Origin: an uncultured Selenomonadaceae bacterium
GTDB taxonomy: Bacteria > Bacillota > Negativicutes > Selenomonadales > Selenomonadaceae
Reading direction: 5' to 3'
Assembly (NCBI GenBank): GCA_905235425.1
Contig: CAJOKY010000014.1
Span: forward strand, 1-21,353
DNA length: 21,353 bases
Below, one piece after another: positions 7,991-14,604 of the stretch (within the stretch, counting starts at the first letter, position 1; each line of letters opens with the position of its first letter). Below the pieces are notes generated by a model. The model ran no database searches. It saw only the letters and a list, made by a program, of their open reading frames with translations, and was not told the origin of the DNA. Both the position numbers and the translations under genes were made by a program.

Positions 7991-9091
7991 TTAATGTTCG
8001 CCCGCCACGCTAAAAATGCACGAATAAACTGATCAAGTTCACCGTCCATAACCGCCTGCACGTTTCCTGTCTCTTCGCCGGTACGCAGGTCTTTAACCAT
8101 TGTATACGGCTGAAAAACGTAGGAGCGAATTTGACTGCCCCACTCAATTTTCATTCTGTCGCCTTCCAATTTGGCGCGTTCCTCTTCCTTTTTTTCAAGT
8201 TCCAATTCAAAAAGTTTCGCACGCAACATTTTAAGACACTGTTCACGATTTTGAATTTGCGAGCGTTCATTTTGACACTGCACTACAATACCCGTTGGAA
8301 TATGCGTCATACGTACGGCGGAGGAAGTTTTATTAATGTGCTGACCGCCTGCGCCGCTTGCTCTGTACGTGTCAACGCGAACATCAGCCATATTTATATC
8401 GACTTCAACCGCGTCATCAATTTCCGGCATAATGTCACAAGCTGAAAATGAAGTATGACGCCGCGCATTGGAATCAAACGGCGAAATTCTAACAAGGCGG
8501 TGAATGCCTTTTTCAGACTTCAAAAAACCGTAGGCGTTATGTCCCTTGATAAAAATCGTGACAGATTTAACGCCAGCCTCGTCGCCGGGTAAAATGTCCG
8601 CCGTCTCAACTGTAAAGCCGTGACGTTCAGCCCAGCGCACATACATGCGTAAAAGCATCTGCGTCCAATCCTGCGCCTCAGTACCGCCTGCGCCTGCGTG
8701 CAATGTTAAAATCGCGTTATTGGCGTCATATGGTTCACTAAGCAAAATTTCAAGCCGCAGTGTTTCAAGTTCGCTTTTAATAACTTCAATCTGCGCGGAT
8801 ATATCATCTTCCTGCGACGGGTCGTCTTCTTCCATAGCAAGTTCAAGCAAAGTTTGAGCGTCGTCGTACTTTGCAGAAATATTTTTAAAGACCTCGATGC
8901 CGGATTTAATAGAGTTCAATTCTTGAGTAATTTTCTGCGCGTCGTCGGGATTGTCCCAAAAATTAGGCGCACTCATTTTATATTCAAGCTCGGCGATTTT
9001 TTCTTCTTTGCGCGTTATGTCAAAGTGAATCCCCCATTTCATTCAACTTTTCGCGCAGAATAGCCAATTCAGATTTTCTGTCTTCAAGCAT
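7987..9091 (-). CDS. prfB: Peptide chain release factor 2, with programmed +1 frameshift
   Basis: RF2 recognises UGA and UAA stop codons and hydrolyses peptidyl-tRNA on the ribosome. Translation starts at ATG 9091-9089 after AGGAAG. A 23-codon first frame ends at CTT TGA (9025-9020), and a +1 shift there joins the main frame at Asp-Ile-Thr-Arg, giving about 367 residues, normal for RF2. A start at ATG 9042 would give 351 residues but would lose the normal N-terminus. The anticodon-mimic SPF is present (VRISPFDSNARR), as is the catalytic GGQ (GAGGQHINKTSSAVR). A G-run (9035-9031) lies 5 nt before the slip codon. The frameshift lets the RF2 level control its own synthesis. It heads the leftward run prfB, cupin, DUF2993, DUF5693. 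Confidence 0.96.
9019..9037 (-). promoter_or_regulatory. RF2 autoregulatory +1 frameshift site
   Basis: On the minus strand, GGGGG, five bases ATTCA, then CTT TGA C. CUU UGA C is the conserved RF2 slip site, and the G-run is the internal Shine-Dalgarno-like stimulator. The spacing of 5 nt is two longer than in the Escherichia coli gene (3 nt, from memory). Confidence 0.9.
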
Positions 9092-9124
9092 TAAATCACT
9101 TCCTGTAAAAAAATTTTTCTCCCT

Positions 9125-9152
9125 ATTATATGCAGAAACAGTAAAATTGCAA
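9125..9152 (-). promoter_or_regulatory. Putative prfB promoter
   Basis: On the minus strand, TTGCAA (9152-9147), a 16-nt spacer and TATAAT (9130-9125), about 35 nt before the prfB start codon. Confidence 0.6.
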
Positions 9153-9162
9153 AATTTTTTTT

Positions 9163-9275
9163 TAGGGAGTAGAAAGTAGAAAGTAGAAGGTAGAAAGTAG
9201 AAGGTAGAAAGTAGAAAGTAACTTTACCCCCTACCTCCTACCCCCTACTATCTACTATCTACCCTCTACCCTCTA
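9163..9275. repeat. Head-to-head heptamer arrays between prfB and ffh
   Basis: The left arm (about 9163-9219) reads on + as TAGGGAG, then seven units of TAGAAAG or TAGAAGG. The right arm (about 9224-9275), read on the minus strand, is TAGAGGG twice, TAGATAG twice, TAGGGGG, TAGGAGG, TAGGGGG, TAA. The arms are therefore complementary in phase and could form a long imperfect hairpin with many G-T pairs. The array lies between the divergent prfB and ffh promoters. Confidence 0.85.
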
Positions 9276-9276
9276 A

Positions 9277-9305
9277 TTGCTAATTTATTTTTTTTGTTAT
9301 ATAAT
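9277..9305 (+). promoter_or_regulatory. Putative ffh promoter
   Basis: TTGCTA (9277-9282), 17 nt, TATAAT (9300-9305), directly after the heptamer array and about 45 nt before the TTG start. Confidence 0.6.
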
Positions 9306-9348
9306 CCCGTCGATATTTTGAAAAACTTAAGAAAGGGCGGTGTAAAAA

Positions 9349-10791
9349 TTGTTTGAAGATTTATCACAAAACATACAAGAGGCATTTCGTAAATTGCGCG
9401 GTCACGGCAAACTTACGGAAAAAGACGTTGACAAGGCGCTTAAAGATGTACGCATGGCGCTTTTGGCGGCGGACGTAAACTACAAAATCGTCAGACAGTT
9501 TGAAAGAAACGTTAAAGCGCGTGCCGTCGATACGGAAATTTTAAGCAAACTCACTCCCGCGCAGTCCGTCATAAAAATAGTTGATGAAGAATTAGCAATA
9601 CTCATGGGCGGCAAAGCGGCAAAATTAAATATCTCATCGCGTCCTCCTACGGTAATTTTAATGGTAGGCTTGCAAGGCTCCGGCAAAACTACTTCCGCAG
9701 GTAAATTGGCGCTGTCAATGAAAAAGCAGGGTAAACGTCCCGCACTCGTCGCGGCAGATATCTACAGACCGGCGGCAATTAGACAGTTGCAGGTTTTGGG
9801 CGAACAGATCGAAGTTCCCGTATTCACCGAAGATATTCAAGACGCCGTACAAATTGCAAAAGACTCATTGAAATTCGCCGATTCGCACGCTAAAGATGTT
9901 TTAATAATCGATACCGCAGGACGCTTGCAGATTGACGAAAAATTAATGCAGGAGCTTAAGGATATTAAAGACGCCGTAAACCCGCACGAAATTTTATTGG
10001 TAGTTGACGCGATGATTGGTCAAGAGGCGGTAAACGTTGCAGAGACTTTTCATAACGCGTTGGCAGTTGACGGCATTGTTTTGACAAAACTTGACGGCGA
10101 TGCACGCGGCGGCGCGGCTCTTTCCATAAAAGCGGCGACCGGCTGTCCGATAAAATTTGTCGGTATGGGTGAAAAGATTGAGCCGCTTGAGGTTTTTCAC
10201 CCCGAACGTATGGCGTCACGTATTCTCGGCATGGGCGACGTGCTGTCACTGATTGAAAAGGCGCAGTCCGCGATTGATGAAAAAACTGCCGCTAAAATGG
10301 TGAAAAAAATTAAATCCGACGAATTCACGCTTGCCGATTTTCTTGAACAACTTCAGCACGTAAAAAAATTGGGTTCACTCAATGACTTGCTCGGTATGAT
10401 TCCCGGCATGGGTACGCTTAAGAAAAAACTTGCCGGCGTTGACTTCGATCTTGACGGCAAGGAAGTTAAGCACATGGAAGCGATTATCCTTTCAATGACG
10501 CCGAAAGAAAGGCAGAATACCGATATCATTGACGCGAAAAGAAAAAAGCGTATCGCAATGGGCAGCGGTACGCAGGTTGCCGACGTAAACAAGCTTTTGA
10601 AACAGTTTGAAGAAATGCGCAAGATGATGCGCCAAATGAATGCTAAGGTTCAGCAACAGCAACAATCTTCAAAAAAAGCTAAAAACAAGAAGGGTAAAGC
10701 CGGTAAAAAAGGCGGCGCGAAAAAATTAAGAATGCCTGATTTAAGCGGTCTCTTAAGCAACTTGGGCGGAAAATTCCCTTTTATAAAATAA
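9349..10791 (+). CDS. ffh: Signal recognition particle protein Ffh (SRP54)
   Basis: The GTPase subunit of the bacterial signal recognition particle. It binds 4.5S RNA and signal sequences and delivers ribosomes to FtsY at the membrane. TTG 9349 follows AAAGGGCGG (9332-9340). The product has 480 residues. The N domain is followed by G1 GLQGSGKTT (about 108-116), ADIYRPAAI, G3 DTAGRL and G4 TKLDGDARGG. The methionine-rich M domain includes GMIPGMG, MTPKERQN, the RNA-binding RKKRIAMGSGTQVADVN and MRKMMRQM. A Lys/Gln-rich linker precedes the C-terminal MPDLSGLLSNLGG. The usual Bacillota neighbours (ylxM, rpsP, ftsY) are absent; tRNA-Ser follows instead. Identity is near certain. Confidence 0.98.
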   Translation: MFEDLSQNIQEAFRKLRGHGKLTEKDVDKALKDVRMALLAADVNYKIVRQFERNVKARAVDTEILSKLTPAQSVIKIVDEELAILMGGKAAKLNISSRPPTVILMVGLQGSGKTTSAGKLALSMKKQGKRPALVAADIYRPAAIRQLQVLGEQIEVPVFTEDIQDAVQIAKDSLKFADSHAKDVLIIDTAGRLQIDEKLMQELKDIKDAVNPHEILLVVDAMIGQEAVNVAETFHNALAVDGIVLTKLDGDARGGAALSIKAATGCPIKFVGMGEKIEPLEVFHPERMASRILGMGDVLSLIEKAQSAIDEKTAAKMVKKIKSDEFTLADFLEQLQHVKKLGSLNDLLGMIPGMGTLKKKLAGVDFDLDGKEVKHMEAIILSMTPKERQNTDIIDAKRKKRIAMGSGTQVADVNKLLKQFEEMRKMMRQMNAKVQQQQQSSKKAKNKKGKAGKKGGAKKLRMPDLSGLLSNLGGKFPFIK

Positions 10792-10818
10792 AATACGACA
10801 CTTCATTAATAAATTGGC

Positions 10819-10847
10819 TTGACAGAAAAAATTTTGCGTGATATATT
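10819..10847 (+). promoter_or_regulatory. tRNA-Ser promoter
   Basis: TTGACA (10819-10824), a 17-nt spacer and TATATT (10842-10847), ending 15 nt before the mature tRNA 5' end. The near-consensus match and short leader are typical of stable-RNA promoters, so the tRNA is transcribed independently of ffh. Confidence 0.8.
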
Positions 10848-10862
10848 ATGCAAGCCTTTTGC

Positions 10863-10953
10863 GGAGAGTTGTCCGAGTGGTTGAAGGAGCACGACTGGAA
10901 ATCGTGTGTGCGCTGATACCGTACCGAGGGTTCGAATCCCTTGCTCTCCGCCA
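10863..10953 (+). tRNA. tRNA-Ser, anticodon GGA
   Basis: The acceptor stem GGAGAGT (10863-10869) pairs with GCTCTCC (10943-10949), followed by discriminator G and an encoded CCA (10951-10953). The anticodon arm ACGACTGGAAATCGT has loop CTGGAAA and anticodon GGA, reading UCC and UCU serine codons. A long variable arm follows (TGTGCGCTGATACCGTACCG), the class II hallmark of serine tRNA, then a T arm with GGTTCGAATCC. Total length is 91 nt with CCA. Confidence 0.97.
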
Positions 10954-10961
10954 TTACTGTA

Positions 10962-11105
10962 TTCAATCGTGAACGCAGAGATTTGGTTTCGCTGGACTTT
11001 ATTATCCCGTACTGACAATCTCGCCAGGGCATACGCAGCAACGAGAGTCTATTGTAGCGCGGTTAAGCTTCAGTCTGAGATTGAATCTTTGCGTTGACGA
11101 TTGAT
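10962..11105. repeat. 144-bp segment with 22-nt imperfect terminal inverted repeats
   Basis: The left arm TCAATCGTGAACGCAGAGATT (10963-10983) is the inverse complement of 11084-11104 with two differences; adding one outer base gives 19 of 22 matches. The segment lies between tRNA-Ser and the amidase gene. Inside, CAATCTC and GAGATTG are also complementary. No transposase is present and no clear target duplication is visible. It could be a miniature inverted-repeat element or a structured RNA region. Confidence 0.55.
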
Positions 11106-11138
11106 TTTTTATTGGTAAATCTTTTTGCAGGTGATAAC

Positions 11139-11882
11139 GTGAAAATTTCAATACTGCAATTTAAATCGGAACTCGGCGCTGTCGATAAAAATTTTGATAC
11201 TGCGCGCAGATTGATTGACGGTGCAAAAAATTCAGACGTTGCGATTTTGCCGGAACTTTGGACGACGGGCTATTATCCTGCGCCGATTGAAAATTTTGCG
11301 GACGTTGACGCTAAACGCACTGCCGAATTTATCTGCGCGGCGGCACGTGAAAATAATTTAAACGTGGTAGGCGGCTCGACAATCGCGGCAGTGGACGGGA
11401 AATTTTTTAACCGCAGTATTATTTCAAACCGGCACGGTGAAATTGTGGCGACGTACGATAAAACGCATATGTTCACCTTTGCAGACGAGGGAAAGGTTTT
11501 TACGGCGGGAAAAAATATTTCGGCGTTTGAATTGGACGGCGTGAAGTGCGGAATTGCCATTTGTTATGATTTGCGTTTTCCTGAATTTATTCGTAAAATT
11601 GCACTTACAGGCATTGAAATTTTATTTATACCTGCCGCGTGGAGTTTGAAACGTTTGACGCCGCGACAGATTTTGACTAAGGCGCGGGCGATTGAAAATC
11701 AAATTTTTGTAGCCTTTGCAAACAGCGCCGGTAAATCTGAAATTGTAAATCCACTCGGTGAAGTTATTGCCGAATCGAATACAGGCGAAGAAATTTTGAC
11801 GTTTGACATTGATTTAAATTTTCGCGCAGAGGTTATATCTAAAATGAATTTGCTTGCCGACAGAAATATTTTTTTAGACTAG
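11139..11882 (+). CDS. Nitrilase-superfamily carbon-nitrogen hydrolase (omega-amidase-like)
   Basis: A 247-residue enzyme of the nitrilase superfamily, expected to hydrolyse a small amide in the cytoplasm. The three catalytic residues are visible: Glu39 in AILPELWTTGYY, Lys108 in ATYDKTHMF and Cys142 in GIAICYDLRFPEF. The arrangement and length resemble YafV/Nit2-type omega-amidases, which repair alpha-keto acid amides, but substrate cannot be set by sequence alone. GTG 11139 is chosen because AGGTG (11129-11133) gives proper spacing; an in-frame ATG at 11094 would add 15 unlikely residues inside the inverted-repeat segment. The short exported Cys-rich gene follows 29 nt later and may share its transcript. 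Confidence 0.9.
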   Translation: MKISILQFKSELGAVDKNFDTARRLIDGAKNSDVAILPELWTTGYYPAPIENFADVDAKRTAEFICAAARENNLNVVGGSTIAAVDGKFFNRSIISNRHGEIVATYDKTHMFTFADEGKVFTAGKNISAFELDGVKCGIAICYDLRFPEFIRKIALTGIEILFIPAAWSLKRLTPRQILTKARAIENQIFVAFANSAGKSEIVNPLGEVIAESNTGEEILTFDIDLNFRAEVISKMNLLADRNIFLD

Positions 11883-11911
11883 GAGTTAGTTTTTTGATGG
11901 GGGGGCTTTAC

Positions 11912-12127
11912 GTGAAAAAATTTTTAGTATTAATCGTAGCGGCTGTAGTTTTAATGACGGCGAATGTGCTTGCGGCGAATTATGTAGGAAATGCTAACAG
12001 TGGAAAATTTCATTACGCCGATTGTTCATCATTAAAGCGAATGAATCCGAATAATCGCGTTGATTTTTCTTCGCGTGACGAGGCGGTAGCCGCAGGTTAT
12101 ATTCCTTGCAAAAGATGTAAACCGTGA
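11912..12127 (+). CDS. Small exported protein with Ada-like Cys motif
   Basis: About 71 residues. The first 22 or so (KKFLVLIVAAVVLMTANVLA) form a Sec signal peptide. The mature part, about 48 residues, carries YVGNANSGKFHYADCSSLKR and ends in AAGYIPCKRCKP. The pattern of one Cys in HYADC and a final CxxC resembles the small zinc-binding domain of Ada, which also occurs at the ends of secreted nucleases. GTG 11912 with the G-run at 11899-11905 as RBS gives the best signal peptide; TTG 11894 after AGGAG is an alternative adding six residues. Three cysteines could bind a metal together with the histidine. Function is unknown. Confidence 0.75.
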   Translation: MKKFLVLIVAAVVLMTANVLAANYVGNANSGKFHYADCSSLKRMNPNNRVDFSSRDEAVAAGYIPCKRCKP

Positions 12128-12128
12128 T

Positions 12129-12177
12129 TAGTAAGTAGTGAGTAGTAAGTAGTGAGTAGTGGTTAGTGAGTAGTGGT
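12129..12177 (+). repeat. Seven-unit heptamer array abutting recR
   Basis: Exactly 49 nt, seven units of seven: TAGTAAG, TAGTGAG, TAGTAAG, TAGTGAG, TAGTGGT, TAGTGAG, TAGTGGT. It fills the whole space between the preceding stop codon and the recR start, leaving two A before ATG 12180. Confidence 0.9.
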
Positions 12178-12179
12178 AA

Positions 12180-12779
12180 ATGAATTCACAAGCAATGCGG
12201 ACGTTGCAAGAAGCCTTAATGAAATTGCCCGGCGTCGGTACGAAAACTGCCGCAAGGTTAGCGTGGCACATTGTCGATATGGACGCGCAGGACGTTGAAA
12301 ATTTGGCGTCGGCTATTCGCAACGTCAAGCAAAATACTCACGCCTGCCCAATTTGTTTTACGACAATTGACAAAGACCGTGACACCTGCGAAATTTGCGC
12401 CTCCAATAAACGCGACGGCAAAATTATTTGTCTTGTGAAAGACCCTAAAGATTTGGACGCCATTGAAAAGGCGGGAACTTTTAAAGGCAAGTATCACGTA
12501 ACCGGCGGGCTTATTTCGCCGATAGCCGGCATTTCGCAGGAAGATATTCACCTGCGCGAACTGATTAAGCGTATTGGCGAAAATGATGTTGAGGAAATTA
12601 TAATCGCGTTTGAACCTACTGTAGAAGGCGATGCAACGTCTCTGTACATTGCGCGGCTTTTAAAACCCGTCGGCGTTAAGGTTACGAAACTTGCTCGCGG
12701 TCTTGCAGTAGGCGCGGATTTTGCCGGTACTGACAGCGTGACAATTTCAAAGGCGATTGAAAACCGCGTACCGATTTAA
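12180..12779 (+). CDS. recR: Recombination mediator RecR
   Basis: RecR acts with RecF and RecO to load RecA at gapped DNA. Of the 199 residues, the N-terminal helix-hairpin-helix is LMKLPGVGTKTAARLAWHI, followed by the C4 zinc finger CPICFTTIDKDRDTCEIC, the Toprim domain starting IICLVKDPKDLDAIEKAG with GGLISPIAGIS, and the closing Walker-like LARGLAVGADF...AGTDSVTISKAI. ATG 12180 is the best start, but no canonical ribosome binding site precedes it: the heptamer array runs to within two bases and offers only weak G-rich matches. A second ATG at 12195 has no RBS either. dnaX and ybaB, the common partners, are not adjacent. Confidence 0.97.
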   Translation: MNSQAMRTLQEALMKLPGVGTKTAARLAWHIVDMDAQDVENLASAIRNVKQNTHACPICFTTIDKDRDTCEICASNKRDGKIICLVKDPKDLDAIEKAGTFKGKYHVTGGLISPIAGISQEDIHLRELIKRIGENDVEEIIIAFEPTVEGDATSLYIARLLKPVGVKVTKLARGLAVGADFAGTDSVTISKAIENRVPI

Positions 12780-12799
12780 CCTGCGCGAAATGATATTGA

Positions 12800-12834
12800 T
12801 TGACAGTTTGCGGCTAAGATTATAAAATAGCCGC
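12800..12834 (+). promoter_or_regulatory. Promoter with inverted repeat around the -10
   Basis: TTGACA (12800-12805), 17 nt, TAAAAT (12823-12828). A perfect 7-bp inverted repeat GCGGCTA (12810-12816) and TAGCCGC (12828-12834), separated by 11 nt, brackets the -10 element. Its position suits a repressor operator. Confidence 0.65.
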
Positions 12835-12868
12835 GAATTTTTTATGACGTAATGGAGAGGTGCTGAAA

Positions 12869-14059
12869 GTGTTTTTGGGTAAAAAGAAATTTAAACTTGC
12901 CGCGTTTTTAGCCGGCGGTTTTTTAGCGTGTTCAATGTTGACAGGTTGCGGCGGCGACAGTGCAGGCGGTGGCGGCAGTGCCAATGCTGATGAAATTGTC
13001 GTCGGTTCAAATTTTGAATTGACCGGCAATCACGCGCAGTACGGTTCAAATGCCGCGCAGGGTTTTAAACTTGCCGTGCAGGAAGTCAACGACAAAGGCG
13101 GAGTCAACGGCAAAAAAATTAAAATCGTTGACGCTGACAGTAAATCGGACGCCGCCGAATCCGTCAACTCCGCGACAAAATTAATTTCCGATAATAAAGT
13201 TGTCGCTATGGTCGGTCCCGCTGTCACGGCGAGCGTCATTGCCGAATCTCAAGTTGCCGCCGATAACAAAGTTCCCGTTATAGCTCCTGCCGCAACTAAT
13301 CCTGATGTCACGGTGGAAAACGGCGATGTTAAACCGTTTATCTTCCGCGCTTGCTTTATTGACCCGCAACAAAGTGAGGTTATGGCGCAATTCGCCGCGA
13401 AAGATTTAAATGCTAAAACTGCCGTGCTTTACATTGATTCAAGCTCCGATTATTCAAAGAGTCTCGGCAAAATTTTTAAAGAGAAATTTGAAACTGCAGG
13501 CGGTAAAGTGCTTATGGAAGAATTTTTCGTAGCGAAAGACCAAGACTTTAAAGCCACGTTGACTAAGTTGCAGAGCGCCAATGCCGATGTTATGTTTGTT
13601 CCGGCTTATTATGAAGAGGTCGGCAAAATTGTTAAGCAGGCACGTGAACTCGGCATTAATTCAATCATTCTCGGTACAGACGGCTGGGACGATACAAAGG
13701 TTGTAGAAATTGCAGGCAAGGACGCTCTCAATAATACTTTCTTCTGCACGCACTACTTTGAAGGCGACGCCGAAGTTCAAGATTTTATAAACGCTTACAA
13801 AAAAGCTTACGACAACGATCCTAACGTATTCGCGGCACTCGGCTATGACGCAGGTAAAATGTTAGTGAATGCGATTGAACGCGGCGGCGACACTTCGGAA
13901 AAAATTCGTGACAATATCGAATCAATCAAAGATTTGAAAGTCGGCACGGGTACAATCACTATGGACGCCAAGACGCATAATCCAATTAAAGGTATCGTCG
14001 TTATCGAAAATAAAAACGGTGCGCGTGAACTTCGTACCAAAATTGCACCGGAAGGTTAA
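12869..14059 (+). CDS. Branched-chain amino acid-type ABC substrate-binding lipoprotein (LivK family)
   Basis: A Type I periplasmic-binding-fold lipoprotein of 396 residues that captures a small solute, probably an amino acid, outside the membrane. The signal KKKFKLAAFLAGGFLACSML leads to lipobox LTGC with the lipidated Cys at residue 27, followed by a Gly/Ser linker. The mature part opens with IVVGSNFELTGNHAQYGSNA, a typical LivK start, and includes VVAMVGPAVTASVIAES, APAATNPDVT and LGYDAGKML. GTG 12869 is favoured since GGAGAGG (12854-12860) would be 8 nt away; GTG 12860 lies in that RBS. No permease or ATPase genes flank it; recR is upstream and a terminator downstream. It is therefore an orphan binding protein with its own promoter. 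The ligand is not predictable. Confidence 0.92.
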   Translation: MFLGKKKFKLAAFLAGGFLACSMLTGCGGDSAGGGGSANADEIVVGSNFELTGNHAQYGSNAAQGFKLAVQEVNDKGGVNGKKIKIVDADSKSDAAESVNSATKLISDNKVVAMVGPAVTASVIAESQVAADNKVPVIAPAATNPDVTVENGDVKPFIFRACFIDPQQSEVMAQFAAKDLNAKTAVLYIDSSSDYSKSLGKIFKEKFETAGGKVLMEEFFVAKDQDFKATLTKLQSANADVMFVPAYYEEVGKIVKQARELGINSIILGTDGWDDTKVVEIAGKDALNNTFFCTHYFEGDAEVQDFINAYKKAYDNDPNVFAALGYDAGKMLVNAIERGGDTSEKIRDNIESIKDLKVGTGTITMDAKTHNPIKGIVVIENKNGARELRTKIAPEG

Positions 14060-14088
14060 TTAGATCGTTGGATCGATAGAAATTTTTT

Positions 14089-14119
14089 AGCCGGACGTTG
14101 AAAAGCGTTCGGCTTTTTT
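14089..14119 (+). terminator. Intrinsic terminator after the binding-protein gene
   Basis: AGCCGGACG (14089-14097) pairs with CGTTCGGCT (14106-14114) with one G-T pair and an 8-nt loop, followed by a T-run. Confidence 0.88.
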
Positions 14120-14123
14120 ATAC

Positions 14124-14157
14124 AAAAAAACTCCGACATAATTTACAATGTCGAAGT
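14124..14157 (-). terminator. Intrinsic terminator of the small-peptide gene
   Basis: On the minus strand, ACTTCGACAT (14157-14148) pairs with ATGTCGGAGT (14139-14130) with one G-T pair, then a run of seven T (14130-14124). It faces the + strand terminator a few bases away. Confidence 0.85.
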
Positions 14158-14167
14158 CTTTTAAATA

Positions 14168-14230
14168 TTAGTCAAGTATTTGTTTCAAAAATTCTTTATT
14201 GAGATCGTTTTTATTCATTTTTTCTTTCAT
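14168..14230 (-). CDS. Possible 20-codon ORF downstream of the peptide gene
   Basis: A charged, Lys/Asn-rich 20-residue reading frame ending KEFLKQILD begins one base after the stop codon of the GG-leader peptide gene and lies before the terminator. It has no ribosome binding site. It may be the former 3' end of a longer peptide gene after a frameshift, or not translated at all. Confidence 0.22.
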   Translation of the reverse strand: MKEKMNKNDLNKEFLKQILD

Positions 14231-14231
14231 T

Positions 14232-14348
14232 TTAAGATAGACTTTTATCCCAAAAGGCGAGAATAACCGCGACTTCAGTCGTGGGTAAACCACCGGCTAC
14301 ACTGTCAAGCACGTCGTCTTGAATGACTTCCTTTTGAATCTCTTCCAT
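14232..14348 (-). CDS. Small peptide with double-glycine leader motif
   Basis: A 38-residue product too short for routine gene calling. ATG 14348 is preceded by AAGGG at about 10 nt. The N-terminal half is acidic and helical (MEEIQKEVIQDDVLDSVAGG) and ends in a double-glycine motif, as in leader peptides of secreted bacteriocins, RiPPs and signal peptides cut by C39 peptidase transporters. The putative core is LPTTEVAVILAFWDKSLS, 18 residues, without Cys. The gene has its own promoter (14407-14380) and terminator (14157-14124). No transporter, maturase or immunity gene is in the window. Codons just after the two glycines coincide with an IS-end-like hairpin (14267-14287), so the core may be altered by an insertion remnant. 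The gene structure is visible; the role is inferred. Confidence 0.55.
   Translation of the reverse strand: MEEIQKEVIQDDVLDSVAGGLPTTEVAVILAFWDKSLS
14267..14287 (+). repeat. Hairpin matching the IS200/IS605-type end at 18211
   Basis: CCGCGACTTCAGTCGTGGGTA (14267-14287) differs from 18211-18231 by a single base (C for T in the loop). It folds as CCGCGAC, loop TTCA, GTCGTGG. No TnpB or omega-RNA-like sequence lies upstream. Confidence 0.6.
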
Positions 14349-14379
14349 TTTTTGTTATCCCTTCACTTGAACTCGGCTA

Positions 14380-14407
14380 ATTATATTACCGAATTTTTAA
14401 ATCACAA
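14380..14407 (-). promoter_or_regulatory. Promoter of the small-peptide gene
   Basis: On the minus strand, TTGTGA (14407-14402), 16 nt, TATAAT (14385-14380), 31 nt before the start codon. Confidence 0.6.
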
Positions 14408-14545
14408 GATTTTCTTCAATTTATTTTCAGTCTGTTATATTTATGTCACTTATACGCGTCGGCGAAAAAATATTAAGCGCGTCTTAAAAATTGTTTCGAT
14501 ATCAAAAAGTCGTTTATATAATAGAATATCAAGGTTAAAATTCCA

Positions 14546-14575
14546 TTGACTATATCTCAATGACTTCATTATAAT
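14546..14575 (+). promoter_or_regulatory. Promoter of the acetyltransferase gene
   Basis: TTGACT (14546-14551), 18 nt, TATAAT (14570-14575), 29 nt before the TTG start. Between the peptide promoter and this one (14408-14545) I see no supported gene. Confidence 0.65.
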
Positions 14576-14604
14576 TTTTACAAAATTTTTTGGAGGAATT
14601 TATT

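Noticed and set aside
9163..9275. CRISPR array
   Set aside because: Units are 7 nt, contiguous and without spacers; no cas genes are present.
10781..11041. Open frames on the minus strand across tRNA-Ser
   Set aside because: They are antisense translations of the tRNA, a common source of false proteins; no start signals.
14319..14549. 76-codon open frame on + antisense to the peptide gene promoter
   Set aside because: No RBS; it overlaps the leftward promoter and peptide start, and is AT-rich low-complexity sequence.
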